Assembly: GCA_905221605.1 (NCBI GenBank)
Contig: CAJNDS010002601.1
Location: forward strand, 255,001 to 310,000
From: Symbiodinium natans
Taxonomy: Eukaryota; Sar; Dinophyceae; Suessiales; Symbiodiniaceae
Length of the DNA: 55,000 bases
Direction of reading: 5' to 3'
This document shows positions 22,013 to 33,800 of this stretch, one piece after another; positions within the stretch are counted from its first letter, which is position 1, and every line of letters starts with the position of its first letter. A program made the position numbers and the translations under genes. Below the pieces are notes generated by a model. That model was not told the origin of the DNA and ran no database searches. It was given only the letters and a program-made list of their open reading frames with translations.

Positions 22013-23329
22013 TGCGCAGATGACCCATTGCTGAAGATGCTTGGTCAGGAATGCTTTCGCATGCTCCGCGCGCTGCCAAGACTTTGAGAAGCTAGGTTCT
22101 TGTTTAGGAACTTGAATGCAGTTCCCTGAACCCTAAACCCTAAACCCTAAACGCCAAACCCTGAACCCTACACAAGAAGGATCATACGATACGAGTTCTT
22201 GTCTACGCTAGAGAAGATTACTCAAAAGCACTCGGATGGGAACGCCGGTTATACTCCCCAACAAGAACCCAGGAAGTTAGTTCTTAGCTCCTGGCATGGC
22301 CATGGCTTCTCTGCCCCCCCCAGTCGTAGCTGCATCCCGCATCGCCAGCATCGTGTTCCATGTTTTTCCTTAGAGCCGGCGCCCCCGCACATGTCTGCCC
22401 CCCCGCCACCCCTGGCCCCCAAATCCCAAATCTGAGTCCGCTTCCTTTCATGTCACTGGGAAGCTCTCAAGCCCCAAACCGCGGTTCTCACTGCCGGTCC
22501 TCTTTCTACTTTGCACCAGGCAGCCGCCCTGATCAGACCAAACTGGCACAGAATCCTCTCCCAGCCTGTCTGAGCTGCGGGTGATCTTCCTTACGTAGCC
22601 AATAGTAGACCTTTAAAACGTTCTGGGTTTCCTTAGTAGGAGCAATAGAGCTTAGCCCTTGTTCCCCTTGGTTTATTGCAGCAGAAAGCTTCCTTCGCGA
22701 CATCACGAAGATGCCCAAGAGGGATCCTTCTCTAGCAGCTGCCCGCAATGCCAGGAAGTCGGGGGGGAGAAGGAAGTGGCAGACTGGAGGTCTGCACAGT
22801 GAGAGCTGAGACCTAGAGTCGTAGCTGGAAGGGAACGAGTCTACGAAGCAACTCACACGCACATGCGCTTTCAGACCGAGACAAGAAAGCAAGCTGAAGT
22901 GCTGAAGGCGTGCTTCCCAGAAAACAGGGCTCCATGTCATCCAGGTGGTGACGGTGTCGGCCAGTGTTCAGAAAGAAGCCACGACTACTTTGTGATACCA
23001 ACCCTAAACCCTCAGCATCCCTCAGCCCGAAACCAGTGGGTGTTGGTGCAAGAGGACCGCTTCTCTGTTCAGGCTGTGTCCAGCTACCCCCTACTGGCAT
23101 TGAAAGCCCTGCACCAGCAGCTCCCCGACAAAATCCGAGGTGAAGTGTACTGGCAGAACAACGACTCGCGTCCAGCTGAGCCACACACCCGGGCTCTCTG
23201 CTTGTGTTAGGATCCTTAACCCTAAACCCTGAACCCTTTAGAGCTTTGAATTCAGCGTTTAGGGTCTCCTTTTCGTCGGGGCGTTTGGATTCGGAGGCTC
23301 CTTACCGGGTATGTTTTTGGCTTTGTGGG

Positions 23330-23383
23330 GTTTAGGGTTTAGGGTTTAGGGTTTAGGGTTTAGGGTTTAGGGTTTAGGGTTAA
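23330..23383 (+). repeat. TTTAGGG array
   Basis: Seven to eight perfect units. Confidence 0.9.
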
Positions 23384-24011
23384 GGTCAGCGCTTGGGGCT
23401 CAGGGTTTACTTAGGAACTCTTCGACATGTTCTCATGGGGGGGCCATAGCTCCCCGGACAGGGAGGTCCAAGAATGACATGTAGAGTGTTGAGGGATGTA
23501 AACCCTAAACCCTAAACCCTAAATCCTAAACCCAGTCTTTTTGAGGCTAGGGCTTCGGGGGTTGCGCGTTCTGTTCGTGTGAAAAGTAGTGCTCTCTGCA
23601 CAGACAATCACGCTTCCGCCAGGCGAGCGTCAGAGCTTTATGCACTGAAAGAAGCAGTGCAAACATTCGATCCCCAATTTTATGACCCATTAGATTTGCG
23701 CCAACCTTGTCAGAACTGCAGTTCCAACTAAGTTCAATCTTGAACCTCAACATGGAGCTTAGTCGCCTTACCTCCTTGAGGAAGGGGTCCTTGACCCTAA
23801 ACCCTGAACCCTGAACCCTAAACCCTAAGACGCCTGAGCTCGACGTGAGGCCCTAAACTCTTAAACCCTTTCAGCCTTTAAGCCCTGAACCTACCCTAAG
23901 GATCTATGTACCCATGTAGTATATACTTGGGCCCTAAAGCTACTATATAGGGACCCCTTTAAGGCCCAGGCACATACTATACAGGTACGTGCATCCTTAG
24001 GGTTTAATCTT

Positions 24012-24102
24012 GGCAGTAGAGTAGACCCTTTTTGGGGTAGTATAATCCCTATAAATTCCCAAAGGCTAACCTTAAGTTCCCATAGGTTACTGGACCACTA
24101 AG
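24012..24102. mobile_element. Family A MITE
   Basis: CAGTAGAGTAGACCC at left, GGTTACTGGACCACTAAG at right. Confidence 0.75.
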
Positions 24103-24896
24103 TTAGGGTTTAACCCCTTGCACACACAGCCTCTTGCTTCCATGCCTCATGCTGCTCCGTGGCCGCGGCAACTTTGGGCTGTTCGGCTGCATGTTCTGGA
24201 GGTGTAGGGCTTAGGGTTTAGGGTTTAGGGTTTAGGGTTTAGGTTTCGAATCCTCAGCCCTAAGCCCTGAATCAAATACCTAAACCCTTAAGCAGATAGC
24301 TAGAGGCCGGCATCTCAGTCCAAGAAGATGTCAGAAAGGCTTGTGGTTTTGGAGAGCGCAACTCTAAACTCTAAACCCTAAACCCTAAACTCCAAACTCC
24401 TAAACCCTCAACCTTGGGGCCCTTAGACCCCGAAACCTTTTGGGGGTGGGGAGGGAGGGGGGGGGGACTTTTTTCTCTCGAAGAGGAGCAGCCCGAAGCA
24501 CTCGCCTAATCCCTAAAACTCCTAGACCCGTTTTGCGGGTTTAGGTTTCATGCTTTCTTCATGAAACCCAAGGGTATGTGAACAACTGTTTAGGGTTCAG
24601 GGTTTGGGGCTTAGGCTTTTGCTTAGTAGATGTCCATTGGTTATGCATTTGGGGCGTGCGGAATGTGGGAGTGCGACCAACCTGGCATCACAAGAAGCTT
24701 CCCTAGCCCTAGGATCTAAGGCTTTTCTTGCCTCCTATGTAGGGTTTAGGGTTTAGGGTTCAGCAGTTCAATGTAGGGTTTCGGGTTTAGGGTTCAGCAG
24801 TTCAGCATGCAAGGCATGGCATCCAAGTTGCTCCGCAAAAAGTTATCCTGCAGCTGCTGGGGGGCCTTCAAAAGCACGCTCAACCCTGCACCCGGA

Positions 24897-24985
24897 GGGT
24901 TTAGGGCTTAGGGTTTGGGGGACCCTAAGCCCTAAGCCCTAAGCCCTAAGCCCTAAGCCCTAAACCCTAAACCCTAAACCCTAAA
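24897..24985. repeat. Head-to-head array: TTTAGGG then CCCTAAG/CCCTAAA
   Basis: G-rich units (24897-24921) meet C-rich units (24922-24985) with no spacer. The C side changes from CCCTAAG to CCCTAAA. Confidence 0.85.
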
Positions 24986-25299
24986 CGAACTCCAACAGGC
25001 ACTCGTCTCGCTGTCGATGTCACCACGGAGGCAGCAGCCATCCTCGGTTGTCGGCATACGCTCTCAGAGACTCTCATATGGGTGTTCCGGAAGTTTTTTA
25101 AGGTTTAGGGTTTAGGGTTTAGGGTTCAGGGTGGTTTAGGGTGTAGGGTTTTGGGTGTAGGGTTGGGGGTTTAGGGTTCAGGGCCCTTTAAAGTTCTATT
25201 TTGGGGTATAAAAGGGGTAGCCCTATTTTGAGAAATACCCATATGGGTGTTTCAGAAATTAGGGGTACCTTATTGGGGCCCTTTTAAACCCAACGGAGT

Positions 25300-25375
25300 C
25301 CTGCTTTCCCTAAAGAGCCCAATACCTCTTCAATAAGGAATAGACCTTAAAGTATATAGGGATCCTTCATATGAT
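25300..25375. mobile_element. Family E fragment
   Basis: AATAAGGAATAGACCTTAAA and GGGATCCTTCATATG match family E inner parts; compare 33165-33240. Confidence 0.5.
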
Positions 25376-25389
25376 TTAACGTATATCTT

Positions 25390-25437
25390 TGGATGTTTCC
25401 CCTTATGCTGACAGTCCTTAATTGGGATTGGAAGATG
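25390..25437. mobile_element. Family B, left half only
   Basis: GGATGTTTCCCCTTATGC and CAGTCCTTAATTGGGATT match the left arm; the right arm is missing and CCCTAAA-type repeats follow. Confidence 0.6.
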
Positions 25438-26236
25438 CCCTGAGCCCTAAATCCTAGACCCTAAACCCTAACCCCCCCTGACCTATTTCTGCCCTCGCAC
25501 CAGAGCAGCGTGAACGATCCCCCGGGCCAGTATGGATTGTAAAGGGCGCGGGGTTGAGGGTTGAGGGCTGAGGGTTGAGGGTTGAGGGTGCCTGACAGTA
25601 AACCCTCAACACTGAACCTTGACCCTAAACCCTAGACCCTAAACCCTACAAACCCACGACCCTAGGAAAGCCGAGAAGCCCCAAAATTCCCCAAACCCCT
25701 CAACATCTAGGAGTCGTTTAGGGTTTAGGGTTTAGGGGATAGGGTTTAGGGGTTTAGGCTCGCTTATAAGCCCCCCTTCAACAAGCAAACAGGGCGCCCT
25801 TGTTATTCCTGGGTAATACTCTTGGGTCTAGACATCCCCAAACCCGAAGCCCTAAACCCTTCAGCCATAAACCCTAAACCCAGACCCGAGACCCCAAACC
25901 CTAAGCCCTCAACCCTCAACCCTCAACCCTCAACCCTAAACCCTAAACCTAAACCCTAAACCCTAAACCCTAAACGCCGAACACGGAGACCTTGGCCGCT
26001 GCTTGAAGGCTTGTGGGGAGCCAGTCGGAGAGATCTGCACCCACTGAAGGTTCTCAAGGTTTAGGGCTTAGGGTTTGGAGTTTAGGGTTTAGGGTTTAGG
26101 GTTTAGGGCTTAGGGCTTCGGGCTTCGGGCTTAGGATTCCGGGTTTGGGATTGCGGGTTTAGGGTTCCCGTGGTGGACCCTAAAGGGCCACTGCGCAGGC
26201 TTGTTTCACCAGAGGCACGGGCACGTTTCACCACAG

Positions 26237-29200
26237 ATGGATCTTGACCCTCAGAGTTTCCGCGATCACTGCCTCATAATCGTCGGCAGCGGTGGTGAGG
26301 CGGACGAAGTGCTGGCAAGAAGACGGATAGCGGCCGGAGGTGGAGGGTTTTCGATGTGAGGGGGTTAAACCCCAAACCCTTAACCCTTATGTAACCCTAA
26401 ACCCTAAAGGCTACCTTCTTGGGGTCCTTAGAAGGGGATCCTACTATGTAGGGGGGATCTCTGCTGGGGGTTCCCCCCCTATTTTCGCACACTGCCAGGT
26501 CGGCTCGTACATGTGCTGACTCGTGGGCTGGAGGATGAGCGTGTGAGCATCTGCGCCACGGACAGACTTAGCTCCTGCTTCTTTGTCATAGTTCGGGAAC
26601 ATTTTGCATGTTTAAGGGTACTTACACTCAGTAAGGCTGAAAAACATTTAAATTATTCATACTATCCCAACCATGAACTAGGCTTCTTCTGGCAGCCGCC
26701 GCTCGGCGAGACCTCGAGCTTCGGGAAGCGCCTGGGTCCATCTTTTCGCACCTACTGGAGCAAGACGGGCTCCGATGCCGTCTCTCTTGGTGAAGATCAG
26801 ACTCTTGGTGAGCCAGTGGTGCCTTTAGGGGGTTGTTCAAGGTTCCCTTATTTCAGAGTAACCAGCCCACAAGAGGGTGCCCCCTTGTTATGACATGGTT
26901 CCTGGGCTACCGAGCACTGTACAGATCTACGGCTCTTATGATGGGTTTTGGGTTTAGGGCTACCAAGGACTTTACAGATCTACGGCTCTTATGATGGGCA
27001 CCTGCAGCACCTTCGCATTCTGGATCAGGAGGATGGCGCTGAGGTTGAGATTTCGGGGCACGTTGTCCTGAACCCGGACCTGCAGACTCTCACCTGGCCT
27101 AAAGAGATGACCTTCATAAGGTTTTGGGAACTTATGACCAAGGGTTTAGGGTTTAGGGTTGAGGCTTGAGGGTTGAGGGTTTAGGGTTTAGGGTTTAGAG
27201 AGATGACCTTTAAGATTTTGGGACCTTCCTATATGGTAGGAAGAGTAACAGCTTAACTGCTGTGTTTATTTCTTGGGCACTGGAGAAGCAAGGACTGCGC
27301 GGGAGTTGTCTGTCGAGGTCGTCAACCTTGAGCTGAAAGCGTGTGGGACTTTTTCTTGGCGGTACGTGACAATCTCGATGGCCATTCTGTTTCTGGGTAG
27401 GCCCTTGGAATATTGTTTTGTGTTGGTAGCCGGGTGGTACGCTTTTGCTTTTTTGGGCTCAGGGTTTGCCATACAAAGTAACCAACCCCGAAAAGGGCAT
27501 CCTTATTGAATAGATGGTAGCTGGGCTTTCCCACAGTGGGTTTAGAAGGACCATACTTTAGGAATGGGTTTCAGAAGGTTTCAGTAGGGGCCAACCTAGG
27601 TTTCTGTGGCACGTCGTGCGGTGGGCAGTCAGTATGCATTTTGAACAGTGGGCACAGTTGGGTCAGTTCCCCTGGTGGCGTGGTGCCTTGGTCACCGTCA
27701 CTCGACCTGACTCGAGGATGCTTTTATCGGGTTTTTGTGTGTTTGCAAGCGCTGCACCTTTCAGGTGGGCTACGGTTCAGCCTACTGTGGCAGATCATAA
27801 CTATGGCACAGCAGCTCATGAAATGTCATGGTACTTGTAACCCCTCGTCTGCGCATAAAAAATAGTCCGTCTTGAAGGTTTCGTTTCTGATTGCCTGCAT
27901 GGCCACCTTAGGTCAACGGGCTGGTGTTCTGCACAGCGGGTCTTCTCGAGACCTGGGCCGAAAGCCTTGCAGGCGAGAGACCCACATGGCTGACCAACAT
28001 GATCGGCATGCTGCTATGTGTCTTGGCGCGTCAGAAAGCAACCTCTTACCTGAGGGTTTCGGGTTTATGGTTGAGGAAGTTCTACAAGCCCCTTCTAGCC
28101 ATTCCGTGCAATGGATCCCTTGTAGGGAGTTGCACGGTACCTGTTGTCAAACGGACAAATCTGCGATACTGTCCTTAATTGCAAGCTTCCCTGCTTGCTA
28201 GTACAACGTATCTGGCACAGACTATAGAATCCCTAAACCCTAAACCCTAACCCTAAACCCTAAACCCTAAACCCCAAACCCCTAAACCCCAACACCCTGT
28301 AGAACCCGAGGCTGAACACCATTCCATCCCTGCGAAACTGGACAAGTAAGGCCTGGTCTTTGCAGCCATTGGGACGCGAGCGCACGTCGCAGATTACCCG
28401 CTGTCTCTAATGGGAGTCTTAGTAGTAGAGTAGATGACCTTGAACCTTTTCTTGGGTAGTATAGTCCCTATAAATTCCCAAAGTTAGTAGTAGAGTAGAT
28501 AACCTTTACCCTTTTTTTGTAGTATAATACCAAAAATGTCCCAAAGGTTAACCTTTAGTTCCCCTAGGTTACTGGACAACTAAGGAGTTGCTGGCCTCTT
28601 CATTGCAGCCCCCCCCTTGGTCTACTACCTCACGCGCGCAAGGCACACCCAACGTCGGCTGGTGCCCTGCATGGTCTGGACTTGCGCCCAGGTCCTGGGC
28701 ACGATCGGAATGTCCATGTTTCAAGCGTCTGTTGCTTAGGGATACTTTGGAAACACTTTTTCAATATTTAGGTACCAGAATTCCTAAGAAGCAGCAAAAA
28801 ATGTATGTTTTTGCTGGGGTTCCAAGCTCAGCAAAAAGGTGGTGGTGTTCTACATGCTGCTGCTGGCGAACGATCAGGCTTCGGCTGCAGCGGTCTTCAT
28901 GCCCGTAGCAACAGCCATGGTGGAGACGGGCGGTGTGCTCTGCACCAAGCTGATGTGCCTTTAATCTCCTTGGGAATCATTAAGGTTTAGGGCTTAGGGC
29001 TTAGGGTTTAGGCTCGACCAGGCTCGCTGAGACAAGCCTGTGCAAAAAGGGTTTAGGGTTTAGGCTTTTTTGTTAATATAATACCCAAGAGGGTCTTTAA
29101 ACGAATGTTTTTTATGAAGGTTCTAAGGGGAGCATAGGTATGAGCGGCTCGTTCTCACGAAGCGTCCAGCCGTGCCGGGCGACATGTCATACATTGCCAT

Positions 29201-31237
29201 GCCCTACATGCTGATCTCAGCCCATGCTTTCGCGGAGGCCGCACGGCTGATCTCAGTATTTGCTGGTGCGGTCACATCCGGAAGGTTCAGCTGGCTCGGG
29301 TCCGCGGCACTAACGCTGGTCATGAACATTTGTACTCGCTTGGGGTGGACCAAGTACCTCGCGTATCGAGTTCTGAAGCTTGCAAGCCCACGCATGGCAA
29401 CCAATTTACTACCAACCGGCTGGGCCAAGCTGCATGACGAGGTGAAGATCTACGCAGGCTACTTCCGATTTGTCGTGCCCTTGACTCTTGTAGCTGCCAG
29501 GGGTATCATCTACGGCGACATCGTGCTGGAAGGTCCTAAGGCTCCAGCCTTCAACACATCCGCCGCCTGCGCCCTTGTTGTCTTGCTCGCGCTCGAGACA
29601 CCGGTGTGCATTTGAACAGAAGGTTGCACTTGAACATATTCGTGGCACTTGCTGTTGTGATGCTTCCTTTATCCAACCACGGGTGACATGCACCACCTCG
29701 GTTTTAGGGTTTAGGGGTTTACCCTAAACCCTAAACCCTAAACCCTAAACCCTAAACCCTAAACCCTAAACCCTAAACCCTAAACCCTAAACCCTAAACC
29801 CTAAACCCACCGAGGATAGTGGAGGATAAGGTGGTTGTCAACGAGCTGCTGCCCATGAGCCCTGTCTCCACGGAGATGTTGGAGGCCGACCTGCCGCGGA
29901 ATAACGCCAATCCGGCGAGGCAAGGGTTTCGGGTTTAGGGTTAGGGTTTAGGGTTTTGGGTTTAGGGTTTAGGGGTTTAGGGGTTTAGGGTTTAGGGTTT
30001 TAGGTTTTGGGTTTTGGGTTTTGGGTTTTGGCTTTTGGGTTGAGCATATCCTCGCGGAGTTTCGGGTCGAGGCCGACGTTAGGCTACGTCTCAGGCACTC
30101 GGGGTACATTCACTGAGCTGCTTACAAAAACATGGCGTTCGACTGTGCGTTCTAACGTGAACTTGAAAAGTATCTTGACGTTCCCCACATCTTGTTGCAG
30201 AATAGGCTTAGGGAACCCTAAACCCTAAACCCTAAACCCCGAAACCCTAAACCCTAAACCCTAAACCCTAAACCCGAGTGTATGTACTACGGCGAGTAGC
30301 CTAGATGGTACAGAATGGGTTACTCTAGTACCTCCATGCGGTACGGCAGGTCCTATACCATAGCGCAACCATTGTTCGCTTAGGGTTTAGGGTTTAAAGG
30401 TTTAGGGGTTAGGGGTTTAGGGTTCAGGGTTCAGGGTTTAGGGTTTAGGGTTTAGGGTGCTTGGAAGCGTTTAAGGGTTTGCTTTTCGGTGTCGCTAGGT
30501 CCTTAGAGCTCGGGAACTGTTCATACCCTGCGCCCGCAACCCGACACTGCCAGCACCCTAAATCTCGATCCCCTTGGGAACTTTTTTTATATAAACCCCA
30601 GAGAATATTAATTTTTATTCAGGTTCTAAGGGGGCTTAGGGCTTAGAACATACATGGGAGTATTGCGCTTGAGCAGGCTAATCAGCGTGGAGCGAAGGCC
30701 AGGTGTTGGGAGACCAGTCACTGGAGATGGAGTCTGGCGCGTGGGTGAGGTGTCCAGGCTTTGCTTGCTTAAGGGAGGGTTAGGGTTGGGATGTTCCCCC
30801 TTATACCAGCAGTCCTGAATACCTGAATAGGGATTATAATAGGGGTACAAGCCCTTTTTCAGGGCTGTTAGTATCAGGGGGAGCATGTGGTTTTGGCCGT
30901 CAGCTAAGCTACCTTTATTCTTTGCAGTTCACTGTAGGCTCCCCCCCAAGCGCATTGGCTAGACTGCAGTTTGGACGCCCCTACTTGGAGGTTCATGGGT
31001 AGTTGATGGTAAGGTTATAAGAATGGTAGGTATACTTATAACCCCATTGAGGGTACTTAACACCCTACTTATAACTTCCCACGAACCCCCCAAGTAAACC
31101 ATCCCTAAGCGGTTGTGGATGAGGTCAACGAACAGGGCAATCGGTGCGCCTCCTCACTGGACGCTGTCTTGCCGCACAAGCCAGGGGAGGCGATACGCCA
31201 GCAAACCATTTGGAGTGCACTGCTTGGCGTCGCATAA
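26237..31237 (+). CDS. Multi-pass membrane protein, 13 exons, unrecognised
   Basis: Exons: 26237-26291, 26499-26564, 26682-26820, 26968-27105, 27293-27396, 27600-27661, 27912-28037, 28055-28136, 28585-28730, 28839-28954, 29138-29603, 29816-~29920, 31124-31237 (TAA). Phase is continuous through the first eleven exons and the twelfth can be joined, giving about 570 residues. ATG at 26237 follows an AG|G at 26197-26199 usable for SL trans-splicing. The N-terminal third looks soluble (SYDGHLQHLRILDQEDGAEV). Hydrophobic segments then appear: VTISMAILFLG, MIGMLLCVLA, VAGLFIAAPPLVYYL, VVVFYMLLLA, PYMLISAHAFAEAARLISVF, FRFVVPLTLVAA, CALVVLLALE. The C-terminus looks soluble. I recognise no family; a transporter or channel-like protein is possible but not shown. 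Introns carry MITEs and arrays, and three acceptors coincide with repeat ends (26681, 28584, 29137). Confidence 0.72.
26581..26681 (+). mobile_element. Introner-like element, family I copy 1
   Basis: Shares CTTTGTCATAG, GCATGTTTAAGGG and CTATCCCAACCATGAA with 48923-49021. Its last two bases are the AG acceptor of exon 26682. It makes up most of the 117-nt intron 26565-26681. Confidence 0.8.
26905..26998 (+). repeat. 41-bp direct duplication around a TTTGGG/TTTAG spacer
   Basis: 26905-26945 and 26958-26998 differ at three positions. The 12-bp spacer is TTTTGGGTTTAG. The second copy contains the start of the exon at 26968. Confidence 0.88.
27425..27528. mobile_element. Family F MITE in a membrane-protein intron
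   Basis: GGTAGCCGGGTGGTACGC left, TGGTAGCTGGGCTT right, interior AAAGTAACCAACCCCGAAAA. Confidence 0.8.
28418..28584. mobile_element. Two overlapping family A MITEs ending at a splice acceptor
   Basis: A partial copy (28418-28486) runs into a full copy (28487-28584). The full copy ends GGTTACTGGACAACTAAG, and that final AG is the inferred acceptor of the exon at 28585. Confidence 0.8.
28955..29137 (+). mobile_element. Family D element with internal array; equals one intron
   Basis: The whole inferred intron is family D-like at both ends (CTCCTTGGGAATCATT left; GGTTCTAAGGGGAGCATAG right) with TTTAGGG tracts in the middle. The terminal AG is the acceptor for the next exon, whose frame joins in phase. 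Confidence 0.65.
29701..29808. repeat. Head-to-head telomere-type array
   Basis: TTTAGGG units (29701-29720) join about twelve perfect CCCTAAA units (29721-29808). The G-then-C order is the one expected of two joined telomeres. It lies in the intron just before exon 29816. Confidence 0.9.
30568..30640. mobile_element. Family D element
   Basis: Left TCCCCTTGGGAACTTTTTT, right CAGGTTCTAAGGGGGCTTAG. Confidence 0.6.
30785..30890. mobile_element. Palindromic MITE, family B copy 5
   Basis: GTTGGGATGTTCCCCCTTAT arm, with a diverged right arm (TTAGTATCAGGGGGAGCATG). Lies in the last intron region of the membrane-protein gene. Confidence 0.7.
30982..31095. mobile_element. Family C MITE
   Basis: TACTTGGAGGTTCATGGGTA at left and its inverted match CCCACGAACCCCCCAAGTA at right. 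Lies in the last intron of the membrane-protein gene. Confidence 0.85.
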
Positions 31238-31335
31238 GCATGCATATATTCCTAGCAGAATTCAGAATGTAGCACAGCCATGAAAGCATGGTCTTGCGTA
31301 GCAGGCGTAGCAAGACCCTCGGGGATGGCCACAGC

Positions 31336-31366
<31 letters not shown>

Positions 31367-32399
31367 CATAGGAATGAAAGCATGGTGTTCTCTAGTGCAC
31401 TGCTCGCAGGAGATGATAGGCCACTGCCATTCACTGGGCTCCCGGCGCACGTCGCTCCGCTCCCGAGTCCGGCGGCTGCTAGGCCAAGAGCGAGCAGTGA
31501 TCCCTGCGCTCGCTCTCCATGGCCTTCGCGAGATGCCTTTCATGGCCCAGCTCACAGCACTAGGAATTACGTGCGAGGTCACGCTTTCCTTCATCAATGC
31601 AACCCTGAGCCCAAGCTTCCTCCGGGGACTCTGCGACGCGACGCCAGACTTTCATCCCATCGTGATGCTGTGGTGGACACTTCCACTTGAATGCTGAACT
31701 CGCCTGCTGCAATGTTCCCCGGCCTTGAGATTGTCATATTTCGTAGACGAATTACATCACATGGAGTAGACTACGTATACGATGTAGTTTAGGATCGGGT
31801 GTACTGTACTTCTGTACACGTTCAGGCCGCCCTGTTCCATTACTTGTTGCTTAGGGCAGGCCCAGTGCAATCAGAGGATCGAAGGCACCCTAAACCCTAA
31901 AATCTAGACCCTAAACCCCAAACCCTAAACCCTAAACCCTAAACCCTAAACCCTAAACCCTAACGACCTTGTGGCTGCTGGCGGGCGTTTTGGCAACATT
32001 GTACTCTGCTCGTAAGCTACTGGTCGTACTGAAATCCTAACCTTCACTACTGAGCCTCCCGAAGCCCCTATAACCCGTTAGTTCTTCCCCATAGACCGTA
32101 GGGTTTAGGGTTTAGGGTTTAGGGTTTAGGGTTTAGGATTTTTGGTTTTTGGTTTCGACCCTAAAGCCCTAATCCTAAAGCATCAATAAGTGCCTTGGCC
32201 CAGGCGAGGCGTCCGTACGCAGAAGCGGAGACGCCCTCTACCCATTGACAGAAGTGGCAGGGTGCTTAAGTCGACTTCAAAAGGTTTACAAGGGGTTTAC
32301 GAAAACCCCCCTCTAAACCCTAGACCTTAAACCCTCCAACATAGATCCCCAAATCCCCAAATAGGAGGTACCCCTGTGCGGGTTTGGGGTTTAGGATGT

Positions 32400-32522
32400 A
32401 CAACGATTTGTTTAAGAAACACCGCACCCCAAAAAAAAGCAACAAGTTTCTTCCGTATAAGGCAACATGGAGAATATTATTATCGATTTTGTAAGGGGGT
32501 TCTTAAAGAAGCAAATAATAGT
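32400..32522. mobile_element. MITE-like element, family N copy 2
   Basis: Same terminal TTGTTTAAGAA / TTCTTAAAGAAGC arrangement and similar interior to 3085-3192. Confidence 0.6.
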
Positions 32523-32755
32523 TCGGGTTTAAGAGTTCGGACAAATGATAAGAACGCCCCCCCCCCACTAATACTAAAGCCCCTTTGGGGTTTTCATTAG
32601 GGGAAGGGGTTCGTATCTGCAAAGAGAGTACACTGCCACACGCAGAGGTGCACTATGTTGTTTTGCTGCTGCTGGTAAGGCAAGCAGCCCTTTAGGCAGG
32701 AGCGTCGCAAAACCCACTGCAAGGCTGAAATTTGGACAGGCTAGGGCTGCTTCTT

Positions 32756-32872
32756 GTTACAGTAAACCCCAAAAAGTTGGAAACCTTTTCAAGGACAAAT
32801 AGTGCTGGGATTCCCTATTCTTTACTCTTAGGGATTGAGGCTATTGAGTTTCCAACTTTTTTGGCTTCTGCT
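32756..32872. mobile_element. MITE-like inverted-repeat element
   Basis: CCCCAAAAAGTTGGAAACC at left and GAGTTTCCAACTTTTTTGG at right. Confidence 0.6.
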
Positions 32873-32995
32873 ATAAGGATTTGCCTTTTCTAACTCCTAT
32901 AGCCCCCTTAGGAAGTGGTTTTTTTTAGATTAAGGTTCTAGGGGGAGCATAGACTGTGCTTACTCTGTTTACGTTCCTGAGCAGCCAGCTCCCTA

Positions 32996-33095
32996 AACCC
33001 TAAACCCTAAACCCTAAACCCTAAACCCTAAACCCTAAACCCTGAACCCTGAACCCTGAACCCTGAACCCTGAACCCTGAACCCTAAACCCTAAA
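32996..33095 (-). repeat. CCCTAAA then CCCTGAA array
   Basis: Variant units are clustered, not mixed: seven CCCTAAA, six or seven CCCTGAA, then CCCTAAA again. Confidence 0.9.
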
Positions 33096-33639
33096 CCCGG
33101 AGGTAGGGGTGTGGCATCCATCATCCAATCTTCGTGGGTGCGGCACTTGAGTATCAGGCTTCCCGGACAGGCCCAAGACCCCTTGAATAAGGAATATGTC
33201 TCAAATCCATACTAGGGATCCTTATATGAAGCAGGGTTTGTATTACTGTTATTGGTGAGTGTATATAAGGTTCCTTTTTAAGATTGGTGAGTGTATATAT
33301 TTGGTGTCCTTTTGGGGGTACAAGAAATTTAAACCCTACTTCAGATAGGCTAAGGTATCTTCCTTAGTTAAGGGGTGTTGGGTGGGTCCATTTGAAAATT
33401 GTTGGCTTCGCCTCCTTGCCAAAATGTTTAAGAAGCCCTGCCGGATATGTGGGTATTTAGGGTTTTGGGTTTAGGGTTTAGGGTTTAGGGGGCTGATCTA
33501 AATTGTGAGTCCTTTGGCCCCTTTACAAGTACAATGCTTGTTTGGTACCAAGAAGAGAGTCCATAATTCAGATTGGCCCCCGGATGTTACTGGCAAGAAT
33601 CTGGCTCCACAGGCAAGAAATCTGGCTCCACTGATATTG

Positions 33640-33800
33640 TGGAGGAGTTTCATACTTTTGTACATGCAGGGCGCTTTTCCTGCAGAAGCACCGCACTTCG
33701 GCGAAGCCGAGACGTCTTGGCCACCTGCAACATTCAGTGGCAGGCACGCATATACGCGGCCCGCAATGGATTCAGGACCACTGCCCTTCACAACTTGCTA
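33640..33800 (+). CDS. Candidate exon-like open segment
   Basis: One frame reads FHTFVHAGRFSCRSTALRR then DVLATCNIQWQARIYAARNG, which looks protein-like. The overlapping frame is also open. No family is recognised and no confident splice partner found. Confidence 0.25.

Larger units (their letters stand above)
19914..26198. other. Gene-poor stretch
   Basis: Contains degenerate tandem repeats (20400-21075), TA-rich microsatellites (21820-22010), MITEs (21465-21577, 24012-24102), inverted repeats and many arrays. Open segments at 22680-22765 (AESFLRDITKMPKRDPSLAA) and 23090-23160 look exon-like but lack AG|G acceptors and partners. Confidence 0.55.
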
